Assembly (NCBI GenBank): GCA_933207985.1
Contig: OW240915.1
Coordinates: forward strand, 112,360,069 to 112,424,068
Reading direction: 5' to 3'
Origin: Pelobates cultripes
Lineage: Eukaryota; Chordata; Amphibia; Anura; Pelobatidae
DNA: 64,000 nucleotides
The first letter of the stretch is position 1. Each line of letters begins with the position of its first letter. A program made the position numbers and the translations under genes. This document shows positions 12,471-24,389 of this stretch, piece after piece. The notes beneath the pieces are model-generated. The model had not been told where the DNA came from and searched no databases. It saw only the letters and a program-made list of their open reading frames with translations.

Positions 12471-12846
12471 ATATTTGTCCACTATAGAGACACTATAATA
12501 AAATAATCTACCAACAGCTAAACAGAGGGAAGGCAGAGGCTAGTAAAATGAACCCCCAATGCTTGATACCTGATTCTGTTGTTTAGGCCTTTTTTTCCTT
12601 GTAATGCAAAGGTCATATTTATAAATCAACATGTTTCTAACTCTCCTTTTCTATATTTCTCTCTCTCTTTCATATTTTTTATAGTTTGCTATAATTTTTT
12701 TTCCATAAGTGATGAATGCTTTATACATTTTCCCATGCATTACACTATCAAGTATTTATTCATCATAAAATCTTTATATATTAGCTAGTGTTTAAGAATT
12801 TTTTCTATTGAAAAATAATACAACTTAACATCTGCTGACTAAACAG

Positions 12847-13137
12847 ATGCAGAAGAAAAATCTAAAAGAGAATCTGAGGAAAATACTCCACATGAAAAGG
12901 AGGACACAAAGACCGAAGAACAAGAAGACAAAAATGAGACTGAAAAACATTTAACATCCAAACATGAAACAAAGAAAGACCAAAATTCCGGGGAAAGCAA
13001 GCTTACTGAATCTAGTCAAGGAAATGTAAATGGGACACGATTACCAAATGTGAACAAACGCGAAGACCACTCAGGAGAACATCAGAATCAGCAGGGCAAG
13101 AGTGGAGAAGCTGATGGCAAGCAGCAAGTACAAAATG
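12847..13137 (+). CDS. pde1c: pde1c exon: acidic, lysine-rich C-terminal tail
   Basis: The exon has 291 bases with acceptor TGACTAAACAG (AG 12845-12846) and consensus donor GGTGAGT (GT at 13138). In the phase set by the previous exon it is open throughout: DAEEKSKRESEENTP, KTEEQEDKNET, NVNGTRLPNVN and GKQQVQNG. The very polar Glu/Lys/Asn/Gln composition and the VNGTR motif are typical of the variable PDE1C tail downstream of the catalytic domain. It is probably disordered. It ends with the first base of a codon and is joined to the terminal exon 44 kb downstream. Reading through the donor gives a short alternative end (see findings). Confidence 0.93.
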
Positions 13138-15862
13138 GTGAGTCTAGCAAACTAGTGACATCATGATTAAAATGAATTGGCGATGAATAGTTTTCTTATT
13201 ATAGTTTAATAGTCACATGCTTTTAGATTTCTTACATGATTAATGAAGCAGGTTACAAATGCACACTGACCGTTTAGTAGAAGCACATTAATAATTTACT
13301 GGGATAGCAGTGAGTAAGCACAAATAACATTTAACAAGACAAATAGTGGGTCTGTTTTTTTGTTTTTTTTTACTGAAATTCAGATTTTATCTTATTTTAA
13401 GAATATTTTATTTTATTTAAAAAGTAATAAAAAGTAAAACAATATGTGTACTTCTGCTTGTGTCTGGAATAGGTGATTTATCCCCATTGTGCAATGTTTT
13501 CCCCTAAGAAAGACTATATTTCATTTATGTTTTTAAGAAAAGTTGATTTTAATTGTAGTTAAAACTTTATTTTTCCATCTAGCCTCCTCATTTTCTCTCT
13601 AAAAGCACATGACTTATTAGTTAATTTATTTTCTGCTAAGTACAGCCATGATTTTTATTTTCTGTCCCAAACCTTTTCATTGTTTTACTTTATGATCTAG
13701 TGCATTATTTTTAGTTAAATAAATTTTGTCTAAAGTGATTTTCTGGGAGTCAGCATCTCAGAAACTTTGTATTGTCTTATCATGTCCTCTAATTTGTCAT
13801 GTCTCTCATAAACTACCTATATTTCTTTTTAAGGAATGTCATGCTTGTGCACAATAAGTTTAATTTTCTTGATTCAAGGGCGGTCAAAAGCAATGACAGA
13901 AAAGTAGAGATGGTAATTCATCAGAATGTAGTTGTCTAAGAAAACAGAAATAAAGTGGGTGCTTTGTTGTTAAAGGTGCTTTGCATTTGGTTGAGAATTA
14001 TTAATTTGCTTTCTTGAGAAGAAATAGAATTTAACAACAAATGGTGAGAAGAATGCATATATAATGGTTTTGAGAATAGGTTGGTGACGGATTTGTCACT
14101 CAGTAAGGAACTGACAAACAAGGAGCATGAGACTAAGCATTATAGTGATTTATTGAGTTATTGGTTTGGGGGGATAAATAAATGTGAAGCATTGAGAATC
14201 ATTTTACTCTAGAAGTTGGAGGATGTTGGTAAAGTCTACTTTCAAAAAGTGTTGTGAAATGAAGAGATTCAACTGCTGCATTATCAGATCTATTCCAGAA
14301 ACTATTTCCAAATATATGGCTAATAATGACCTACTAGACAGGATAATTTATATATTTATAGCATGGGGAGGATGGCTATATTAATGTTACCAGCATAAAA
14401 TTAAATTGAGTATTTTATTTTTAAATTGGTTTGTAACAAACTCGGAATGACAAAGAAAGGTTGACAAGGAGTTTCTTTCAGACCTGGCAGTCATATATTA
14501 ATTCCTTAAACCCTCAAAAGAAACAAAATAGCAAAAAACAAATCTAAGGAGGGCTGAACTTGATGAACACATGTCTCTTTTCAGCCTGTGTAACTATGTA
14601 ACTATGTAAATTATTAATAATACTTTTCAATATAATAATTGATATCTGCACCAAATTCTACTGAATAAGCATCCAATCACTCTAATTCAAAATTACAGTT
14701 CCTGCTTTCACAGTTACTACTGGTCCAGCGCACACCCCTTCTCCTCATCCTTACAGGGGTTTTTCTCTAATGCATCTCACTCTTTGCCTTATGGAATGCA
14801 TGGTTGTCTAAGGTCTAAAAAGGTTTCAGAATTATTATTGTAACTGTAGGCACCTAGCTTTGTTCTACGCTGTGTTTATTTAAAGTTATACATGTATTCA
14901 TTTGAGCACATAATTTTATAGGTTGTTGCTGTGCAAGACGTTTGTTGATCCCATTCGGAACTAGTAGCATGACATTTAGTCCTTTTTTTCAAGTCTTCAT
15001 GGCTGGAATAATTATTCACTTCTTTGTTCAACCCACTGAAAATACTAATAAAATTGTTTAAAATTTAAATTGGATAGTAATAGACTATCAGAACATAAAT
15101 AGATTCCATTAAGTTATAGCTAAAATGATTAAAAAATAATTATTATCTACATAAGTATATGTTGAAGAAGAAATAACCAAAATAAGTTTGAGACTTGATT
15201 ATGGGCAACTGAGATTGACTAGTTGGTTTTTCTATTATTACAATATGTATTTTTTAATGTCTCAGTTAGTTAGCAGAGATGATGATCATTGGTTTATCTC
15301 AAATTACCATGTTACTGTGCTATTGATAACATTTTAGCTGGAACAAATTCTACCCAACTATAAAGCAAAGCTTTTTTGGGCAACTTCCTATTGTTGCCTT
15401 CTATGAGCTTAATATAAACTAAATTGAAAGTCCCCTCTAGATACTGAAATGAAGAACCTTGGGAAAACATACTGACAACTTTGTTTTGACACGTTTTTAT
15501 ATTATTTAAATCCAGTTTCACAGTCATTTAAAATTCATAGCAGGAAATGTCAGATGTGACTTATGTTTGGTAAATTCAGTTTGATAGCTATTTTAAACAA
15601 CAGTGACATAAACAGATGTGAAGACAATGGATATCCATGAAGTAATAAATGTGGTGCAGTGCACATTCAAGAGAACTTCTGAACTAGTTACATTTACAGT
15701 AACATTAATGTAATTTTGGCCTTATATTTGTTTAATAAAGAATGGCATAGTGTAATCTGTCATGTGATGTTCATTGAGGTTGTATTTACCTAATGTTAAG
15801 TCCTTCTAAGGAACAGATGACTGTTATGTTTTGATATGTAAAACCATAGATTTCAGAGTGCC

Positions 15863-15863
<1 letters not shown>
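13138..15863. other. pde1c: Proximal part of the 44-kb last intron of pde1c
   Basis: No exon or coding element was recognised here. It holds only a short LINE-tail-like fragment (14549-14610) and otherwise AT-rich unique-looking sequence. Confidence 0.5.
14549..14610 (+). repeat. LINE 3'-tail-like fragment
   Basis: GGGCTGAACTTGATGAACAC followed by TCTTTTCAGCCTGTGTAACTATG is the tail motif found on CR1/L2-type repeats in many vertebrates. Only about 60 bases remain. Confidence 0.5.

Positions 15864-15895
<32 letters not shown>
15864..15895. repeat. (TA)n microsatellite
   Basis: TA repeat just left of a hairpin MITE; a second TA array flanks the hairpin on the right (16122-16150). Confidence 0.85.
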
Positions 15896-15899
<4 letters not shown>

Positions 15900-15917
15900 G
15901 TCAATACTATGTTAATA

Positions 15918-16116
15918 AAAAATCTGCACAACAGTCAAGCCATAAGACTTGCTTTTCCTACAGAAATCACAAATTTTGCAGTGATGTTACTGCCGCAAAG
16001 GATTCTGGGTGGGCATATGCAAATTAGTTCAACAAAGAATTACGGTAGTAACATCACTGCAAATTTGTGATTTCTGTGGGAAAAGCAAGTCTTATATAAC
16101 TGGTGTGCAGATTTTT
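15918..16116. mobile_element. Hairpin MITE between two TA arrays
   Basis: Two arms of about 75 bases (15918-15995 and 16043-16116) are inverted copies: AAAAATCTGCACAAC faces GTGTGCAGATTTTT, and CAGAAATCACAAA faces TTTGTGATTTCTG. The loop holds an exact octamer ATGCAAAT (16017-16024). It has no coding capacity. The superfamily is not clear; the TA flanks would suit a Tc1/mariner origin. Confidence 0.7.
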
Positions 16117-16152
<36 letters not shown>

Positions 16153-17036
16153 AAGTTTGGCACTCTCCTCTCGGGTAGATGTATAAGAAGTCTCAAACTT
16201 GAAATGTGATTCTGGCACACTATATTTACCTATACATACCACCTAAAAAATGTAGGACTCAGATCCTTCCTATTATAAACTGACGCTAAGAGTGGAATTT
16301 TTTGCAATTTTGAGCATTACATTAGGACTAAAGTTCTAAGTCCAAGGAACAAGAATGTGCAAAATTTATATATATATTTATAAACGAACCATGGCCCTGC
16401 ACACACCTGTCAGTTATGCTTGTCAAGGTGCAGTCTCCAGCCTCAGCAAAATATGAAAATACAAGGGAGAGCACAGTTATGTTACACTGACTTTTCGAGA
16501 GCATGAAATGTCGATGTAATATAACTGTACTGTGAATAAAGGTGGAAGGTGATTGAATGTTCAGTGAGTGCTCTCCTTTATTTATTTTTTTTTTTTTTTA
16601 TATATATGAACATGTATCTTATAATGAGCTCTACAGATCAGATTTTGTTCCAAGTCGCTTGGACCATCCTCAGCTTAGAGGGTGAGATTTCCATAAACAT
16701 CTATACAACCAAAAATGGCTGTCACGGTTTATCCACGTAAAATAAAAATTAAAAACTGGTGGTCTTGCAACAAGAGATAATGACTTAAAAAAGACAGGAA
16801 AATTAAATATCATTAAGTAACCATATCTACAATTATTGGACCACTTGAGATGGACTGACCCTACTGGTAAATGCTTTCTATGCTATTATTTTATTTTTAA
16901 GTCACAGGAAACATTATACATGAAAAAGTAGATAATGGCTGACGATATTGCTAACATTTAGCAGAGAATCATAAAATTTGACTTGTGTGAAATAGCTACT
17001 ATTTCACACTATTATTCAAGTAAACCCTCTCTATAC

Positions 17037-17037
<1 letters not shown>

Positions 17038-17074
<37 letters not shown>
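17038..17074. repeat. (TA)n microsatellite
   Basis: TA repeat immediately upstream of a Penelope-like tail with a CTGATGA...GAAA motif. Confidence 0.85.
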
Positions 17075-17075
<1 letters not shown>

Positions 17076-17165
17076 TGATACTGATGAAAGTGGACTGAAA
17101 CGTCAATCTATCTGGAGTTTATGTGTTTGGAATAAAGGAATGCCTATTATGACAAGACCGTGAGT
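17075..17165 (+). mobile_element. Penelope-like element tail with hammerhead-like core
   Basis: The sequence CTGATGA (17081-17087) followed ten bases later by GAAACGTC (17097-17104) resembles a hammerhead core as found in Penelope-like terminal repeats. The string GGACTGAAACGTCAA recurs at 51090-51104 in another Penelope relic. The catalytic helices are weak here, so this is a relic. Confidence 0.45.
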
Positions 17166-17370
17166 GCAGCAATACTTATTGATTACTATTGTATCACTAA
17201 AGCCTTATGGGCTGACACCCGGCATATTCAAAAAATTGAGCCTGAGTGCAAGGAACTTTTGCAATTTATATATATAGTTATATTACAAATGACTACTCCA
17301 TACCTTTATACATACATAGAGATGTATCATCATAAATACATTCAAAGGGACACTATGTGCACTTTAACTA

Positions 17371-18882
17371 CACTGAACAAAATTATAAATGCAACACTTT
17401 TTTTTTTACCCCCATTTTTCATGAGCTGAACTCAAAGATCTAAGACTTTTTCTATGTACACAAAAGGCCTATTTTTCTCAAATATTGTTCAAAAATCTGT
17501 CTAAATCTGTGTTAGTGAGCACTTCTCAATCCATCCACCTCACAGGTGTGGCATATCAAGATGCTGATTAGACAGCATGATTATTGCAATAAAAGGCCAC
17601 TCTAAAATGTGCAGTTTTACTGTATTGGGGGAATCTAGGGGATTTCGGGGAAGGGGTGGGTCCGAAAACCAGTCAGTGTCTGGTGTGACCACCATTTGCC
17701 TCATGCAGTGCAACACATCTCCTTCGCATAGAGTTGATCAGGTTGTTGATTGTGGCCTGTGGAATGTTGGTCCAATACCTGTGCGAAGGTGCTGGATATT
17801 GGCAGGACCTGGAACAGGCTGTTGTATTCGCCGATCCAGAGCATCCCAAACATGTTCAATGGGTGACATGTCCGGTAAGTATGCTGGCCATGCAAGAACT
17901 GGGATGTTTTCAGCTTCCAGGAATTGTGTACAGATCCTTGCAACATGGGGCCATGCATTATCATGCTGCAACATGAGGTGATGGTCGAGGATGAATGGCA
18001 CAACAATGGGCCTCAGGATCTCATCACGGTATCTCTAAGCATTCAAAATGCCATCAATAAAATGCACCTGTGTTCATTGTCCATAACATACACCTGCCCA
18101 TACCATAACCCCACCACCACATGGGCAACTCGATCCACAACGTTGACATCAGCAAACCGCTCACCCACACGATGCCATACATGCAGTCTGCCATCTGCCC
18201 TGTACAGTGAAAACCAGGATTCATCCGTGAAGAGAACACCTCTCTAAAGTGACAGCATTTGCCCACTCAAGCCGGTAACGACGACGAACTGCAGTCAGGT
18301 CAAAACCCGATGAGAACGAAGAGCATGCAGTTGAGCTTACTTGAGGCGGTTTCTGACAGTTTGTGCAGAAATTCTTTGGTTATGCAAACCGGCTGGTCTC
18401 AGACAATCTTGGAGGTGGAGATGCTAGATGTGGAGGTCCTGGGCTGCCAAATTCTCTGAAACACCTTTGGAGACAGCTTATGGTAGAGAAATTAACATTC
18501 AATTCACTGGCAACAGTTCGGATGAACATTCCTGCAGTCAGCATGCCAATTGCACGCTCCATCAAAACTTGCGACATCTATGGCATTGTGCTGTGTGATA
18601 AAACTGCACATTTTAGAGTGGCCTTTTATTGTGGCCAGCCTAAGGTACACCTGTGCAATAATTATGCTGTCTAGTCAGCATCTTATATATCACATCTGTT
18701 AGGTGGATGGATTATCTCGGCAAAGGAGAAGTGCGCACTAACACAGATTTAGACAGATTTTTGAACAATATTTGAGAGAAATAGGTCTTTTGTGTACATA
18801 GAAAAGGTCTTAGATCTTTGAGTTCAGCTCATGAAAAATGGGGGTAAAAAAAAAAGTGTTGCGTTTATAATTTTGTTCAGTA
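17371..18882 (-). mobile_element. Tc1-type transposon A (degraded), DD34E
   Basis: The ends are inverted: ACTGAACAAAATTATAAA at the left and TTTATAATTTTGTTCAGT at the right, next to TA. The element is about 1.5 kb, the usual Tc1 size. The transposase is on the minus strand and broken into several frames. An N-terminal helix-turn-helix region reads GMLTAGMFIRTVASELNVN (18577-18380). The catalytic second Asp (HDNAWPH) and third Glu (DMSPIEHVW) lie in 17738-18001 and are separated by 34 residues. Related sequence is at 32851-32958 and 40176-40677. Confidence 0.88.
17738..18577 (-). pseudogene. Tc1-type transposase pseudogene (element A)
   Basis: The remains of one transposase run from the DNA-binding N-terminus (near 18577) to the catalytic C-terminus (17738). 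Frames change at least twice and stops interrupt the middle, where an FHCTGQMADCMYG-like stretch (18054-18266) corresponds to the region after the first catalytic Asp. The product would have cut and pasted the element at TA sites. It cannot be made from this copy. Confidence 0.8.
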
Positions 18883-19559
18883 TATTTAATTTCATTGTTT
18901 ATAGTGCCTGGAACCACTGGCACTGTCCCTCCATTCAATTCTAACCATTTTTACAAGCATTTTAATATAAAACGATGGTTTCTGGTTACACACACCTTAG
19001 CTCCAAAAAGGGATATATGCTTGTCATACAAATTGATACCAGCAATGGTCATCTGTGATAGGCCTAAAAGTGAACATCTGACACTCTCAGCGAGTCACCA
19101 CTGCCACTGCTGCTCAGGCTAATGCTTCCTCATTAGCCAAAGTAACACACAGGGGGTGGGCTGCTGGTGACCTTCTTTATGCATGAAATTTATCAAAAAA
19201 CTGTTTAGCACTGCATGGAAGGATAGCACCAGGGGAACAATTTCAATGAGCTGAAGAAATTACAGTGCACCTTTTAAACATGCAACGTCATAGTTATGCT
19301 GATAAGTACACAAATGTTTTTGCATGGATAGAATGCTCCATTGTACATGCAGAGAAATGTATGCTATACTGTGTACATATTTGCAAGCATGAACTTCCAC
19401 AACATGTATGTGCAAATATTTTTCTCCATTGCTGTCTTCCTCCTATCTTTTATTGCTTTTAAATGTGTGTTACTCCACACATTATTTGCAATGACATCCA
19501 GTAGTAATACTTGCTGGCTACTTTTACAATGAGTATAAGTTCCACTTATCTACTAAATC
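18883..19559. other. Intronic stretch without recognised gene
   Basis: It may include interior sequence of a T2-like element whose AAAGGGACACTATG end lies at 17346, left of Tc1 element A. I could not find a matching right end, so no boundary is claimed. Confidence 0.35.
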
Positions 19560-19646
19560 TAAAATGTGTACTATAGTCACCAAAACAGCTTTAGTCTCAA
19601 TGCTCACTTTTCTGCCATTAAGGAGTTTAATCACTTTGTTTATGTA

Positions 19647-21257
19647 CAGTTGCAATAAAAAGTATGTGAACCCTTTGGAATGATATGGATTTCTGCACAA
19701 ATTGGTCATAAAACGTGATCTGATCATCATCTAAGTCACAACAATAGACAATCACAGTCTGCTTAAACTAATAACACACAAAGAATGAAATGTTGCCATG
19801 TTTTTATTGAACACACTATGTAAACATTCACAGTGCAGGTGGAAAAAGTATGTGAACCCCTAGACTAATGACATCTCCAAGAGCTAATTGGAGTGAGATG
19901 TCAGCCAGCTGGAGTCCAATCAATGAGATGAGATTGGAGGTGTTGGTTACAGCTGCCCTGCCCTATAAAAAACACACACCAGTTCTGGGTTTGCTTTTCA
20001 CAAGAAGCATTGCCTGATGTGAATGATGCCTGCACAAAAGAGCTCTCAGAAGACCTACGATTAAGAATTGTTGACTTGCATAAAGCTGGAAAGGGTTATA
20101 AAAGTATCTCCAAAAGCCTTGCTGTTCATCAGTCCACGGTAAGACAAATTGTCTATAAATGGAGAAAGTTCAGCACTGCTGCTACTCTCCCTAGGAGTGG
20201 CCATCCTGTAAAGATGACTGCAAGAGCACAGCGCAGACTGCTCAATGAGGTGAAGAAGAATCCTAGAGTGTCAGCTAAAGACTTACAGAAGTCACTGGCA
20301 AATGCTAACATCCCTGTTAGCGAATCTACAATACGTAAAACACTAAACAAGAATGGATTTCATGGGAGGATACCACAGAGGAAGCCACTGCTGTCCAAAC
20401 AAAACATTGCTGCATGTTTACAGTTTGCACACGAGCACCTGGATGTTCCACAGCCGTACTGGCAAAATATTCTGTGGACAGATGAAACCAAAGTTGAGTT
20501 GTTTGGAAGAAACACACAACACTATGTGTGGCGAAAAAAGGCACAGCACACCAACATCAAAACCTCCTCCCAACTGTGAAGTATGGTGGTGGGGGCATCA
20601 TGGTTTGGGGCTGCTTTGCTGCGGCAGGGCCTGGACGGATTGCTATCATCCAAGGAAAAATGAATTCCCAAGTTTATCAAGACATTTTGCAGGAGAACTT
20701 AAGGCCATCTGTTTACCAGCTGAAGCTCAGCAGAAGATGGGTGTTGCAACAGAACAATGACCCAAAGCATAGAAGTAAATCAACAACAGAATGACTTAAA
20801 CAGAAGAAAATATACCTTCTGAAGTGGCCCAGTCAGAGTCCTGACCTCAACCCGATTGAGATGCTGTGGCATGACCTCAAGAAAGCGATTCACACATCAG
20901 AAGAATATTGAACTGAAACAGTTCTGTAAAGAGGAATGGTCAAGAATTACTTCTGACCGTTGTGCACGTCTGATCTGCAACTACAGGAAACGTTTGGTTG
21001 AAGTTATTGCTGCCAAAGGAGGTTCAACCAGTTATTAAATCCAAGGGTTCACATACTTTTTCCACCTGCACTGTGAATGTTTACAAGGTGTGTTCAATAA
21101 AAACATGGCAACCATTTTATTCTTTGTGTGTTATTAGTTTAAGCAGACTGTGATTGTCTATTGTTGTGACTTAGATGATGATCAGATCACATTTTATGAC
21201 CAATTTGTGCACAAATCCATATCATTCCAAAGGGTTCACTTCTTTTTCTTGCAGCTG
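19647..21257 (+). mobile_element. Tc1-type transposon B, DD34E
   Basis: TA dinucleotides flank the element (19645-19646, 21258-21259). The ends are long inverted repeats: CAGTTGCAATAAAAAGTATG at the left and a matching CTTTTTCTTGCAGCTG at the right. Inner repeats share GTGAACCC and ACTTTTTCCACCTGC-type blocks (19840-19860 and 21050-21072). A decayed transposase (20010-21038) lies between. At 1611 bases it is full length. Confidence 0.92.
20010..21038 (+). pseudogene. Tc1-type transposase pseudogene (element B), catalytic Asp changed to Asn
   Basis: The N-terminal half is open for 189 codons (20010-20579). A paired helix-turn-helix region ([19 protein letters not shown], then [13 protein letters not shown]) and GRPR-like linker lead to the first catalytic site LWTDETKVELFG. 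A frameshift follows between 20528 and 20579. The next segment reads GGGIMVWGCFAAAG and LQQNNDPKH, where Tc1 transposases normally have QQDNDPKH, so the second catalytic Asp is Asn. A TGA at 20792-20794 interrupts before [15 protein letters not shown], and another frameshift near 20900 precedes the C-terminal LICNYRKRLVEVI. Spacing from second to third acidic position is 34 residues. At least four lesions mean it is dead. Confidence 0.92.
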
Positions 21258-21663
21258 TATCCATAGGCACACCTCCCTGCATGTGGCTTATACAACCTTC
21301 CTAAACGCTTCTTGTAAAGAGTCTTCTAATGTTTACACTTCCTTTATTTAGTATATTTAATTTAGAATTACTTATCTCCTGTTCAGTTAATAGTTTGCTA
21401 GACCCTGCAGGGGCCTCCTGTAAAGTTTAGTCTGCAGAGCAGGAGATACAAACTTTTAACGTAAGTTACTTCTAATTGAAAATGAAACCATTTTGTTTTT
21501 GTGCAGGCTGTCATCAACATCCATGGGAGGTATGGCTATGACTTCATAAACAGAAATGAACGTAATTTAACTCCTAAATAGCAGAGAATGCAGGAGCATG
21601 ATCTGCACACCATAACTGCTCCATTAAGCTACACTTGTTTTTGTGACCATAGTGTCCCTTTAA

Positions 21664-24389
21664 GTAACAACATTTTTTTCTCTTCATACACGTATTATTA
21701 AGCATTCTTTCAATATTTCCCTATTTGAGTAGACATTTTTTCTCCTTCCATTGAAGCTTAGTAGTATTTTTGCACAAATACACGTAGCTGAAGTCATCAT
21801 GCTTGTCTAGTAGAACTCTTAAAAGAACATACAAGGCATGGTTAGAAAAGAGAAGTTGATTACCCTTTTAGGAGGATGACTTTGTAAAAATACATAAACA
21901 TCAAGAGTGATATAGTTAAAATGCTCATTATTGTGTTTATCTTCATGTGCCAAAGAATTTTTATTACTGACTTACCTTTATCTGTCATTTTCAGTATTAT
22001 CCTAAATTTTCAGAATGTGCATTTATTTTTCCCTACCAATCAGTATTATGTTTCTGATTTTATTACAGGAAAGCAATCCAGTAGTCATTCATGATATGTT
22101 CTTTTTTTTGTTTGTTTGTTTGTTTATTTTGCAGAGGAAACCTATTTTATCCGCGATACAGCATTGGATTTATGTTGCTGCTATTTAAATAATATAAATT
22201 TTTAGCATGATTATCCATTTTATTATATGACAGGTGAACAATAGATTGCTTTGAATATCTTTTTTTTTTTTTAGTCAATAGACTTATAGTAGAGCAAATA
22301 GGTTTTCCTAATATATAAACTAACACTACTGCAATTAAATAACTTAAATGCAGTGGCAGGCTAAACTTTAGAATTGTGGTACCATGGTTGAAACATTGCC
22401 CTCTCCTACATTTCTTACCATTTGCATTCTTGCTTATAGTGGTTTAGCAGTATGTGGGAGGTCTCATTGCTCACATGTTGTCTAAAGTTGCTTTGAATGA
22501 CACAGGGTTCCGGGGAAGTTGCACTTTTCCCTTGTGATTAAAAATAAGATCAGGGCAAGGAGGTTTAATTGGGTCTTTGGAGCGTCTATACCTTGGTATA
22601 GTTTAAACTATTAATAGCACACGATGGGCTGTCATAATATAATTGGATTTGCCTGAACACGTCTCCTGAATAGGCCTTAAAACTCTTGGAGTCCCTTAAA
22701 ATCAAATGAATAGCCTACTCACTTCCCGATACACACAGACATACATGATGTTTTCAAAATGTTAAAATATGAACAATATATAATTAATTAAATATATATC
22801 AATATGTGAAAAAAAAAATGTGGTCCTATGTTAAAATGTTGAAGACCGGTTGCCATAAAATAGAGACCATTCCACCACATGTAGAAGAAATTACCTCTGT
22901 CCCCACATCCTCTGGAAAAGAGAGGAGAGGATTGGGGTAGATATGACTTATTTTGATAGCATCTAAGTGCCACCTCATCATAGGACATTTTTCTTTAAGT
23001 GTATGCTGATGGATATCTTTTCAGACAAGCTCAAAAATATACTCCAATCTTGGCCATTGATTTTGAGACCTATATCACACACCTGGCATCTTGTTTTTTT
23101 TTAAGGCTGTTGAATTGCATCAACTTATAAAGGGATGATGTGTGGACTGTATCTAGGGGGTTGTATTTGAAGAAACCATAGGGGGGTCCACGTCGATAAT
23201 GTTTCGATAAAGTAATTTTCAAATTTTCTATGTGTTTTAATCTCATTTTATTTTTTCACTTTCAGAATAATTATGATGGCTCTCCCCCTTTAGTACTTGC
23301 ATTTATTACACTGTACAGATACAGTCCTTTAGGAGGTTCTTAGAGCACTTTTTGAGATCATTATAGCATTTTAAAGTGAATCTGTCACAACAGATATAGG
23401 TTTGCATTTTTCTAACCATCTAGCTTGTTATACAATTAAGTGTTTCTTCCCTTATTACAATTATAAGCTCATATTTTAATATATTTCATTTTCCCCTGTC
23501 TTGTGGAGAGCATCAATCATGTTTTCTTTTTGCAAGACACACCTCTTTGGCATACCCCTGTTTGGGAAGTACAGACTTCCTTCCTATAAGAGGTTAAAGG
23601 TTCTTGACACAAAACGTTGGCTTTGTTTATATAAAACATATATGTCATATTGTGGCAGCCCCTAGAGGTGGTTAACACAATGCCTTTCATGCATAAAGGC
23701 AATATTTTTGGCTACAGAGTTAAAGCGGGGAGGCACATTGCTCCAAGGCCACTTCATTGAGATGTAGTGATTGGATGCCTATAGTGTTCCTTTAAATACT
23801 CTTTTCTGAAAACATTTATAGTGTATAAGAATGGCTAATGAGAATTTTGGCAAGATCCAATACCCAATAGTGAAAATTGTCCAAATACAGATGACAACCA
23901 GGAAGCACACATACGCAGAAGTTATATTTTTTTTTTACTCTTCTTAGTGAATATGGGTCGTTAACAGGCAGTAGATGTTTACATGTGTGATTGGTGATGT
24001 TCTGCTCTACCTTCTAAATATTGTGAGGCTATTTAATAGTGACTTCAACAAAGCTGTTAAATAAATCAATAGATTTTTTTACAATGTATTTTTTGGGGGG
24101 CTTTAGTTCATATACATTTCACTTCTTGTCTTTGTCTACACTACTTTGTATGTCAATATTTGTTTTATATCCTTCATATATTTAGCACAGCTGTATAAAT
24201 GCCATTAATTATATTAATTATATATGTTTTTATTAATTTTTGCCTTCTAAGAAGTTAAGAGGTCTGGTAAATATAATTATCTGTTTATCAGAGAGGAGTG
24301 TGTTAACCACTGATCTGGTGTTAAAGCCCAAGTTTTATTATAGAGGTTAATGTCCAAAACTGATGAACTTTAGGACAGTAAGGATGTAT
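21664..24389. other. Intronic stretch, mostly unrecognised
   Basis: No exon or gene was recognised. The only nameable piece is GCCTATAGTGTTCCTTTAA (23778-23796), the right end of a T2-like MITE whose left end I could not define. Confidence 0.4.

Larger units (their letters stand above)
19560..21663. mobile_element. T2-like MITE split by Tc1 element B
   Basis: The left part contains ACTATAGTCACCAAAAC (about 19570) and the right part ends GACCATAGTGTCCCTTTAA (TTAA at 21660-21663), the inverted ends of a common frog T2-like repeat. Tc1 element B (19647-21257) sits in the middle at a TA. Without it the MITE would be about 490 bases. Confidence 0.7.

Noticed and set aside
17577..18674. Several open frames on the + strand of 60-130 codons
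   Set aside because: They are antisense to the Tc1 element A transposase on the minus strand, whose motifs (HDNAWPH, SPIEHVW) are clear.
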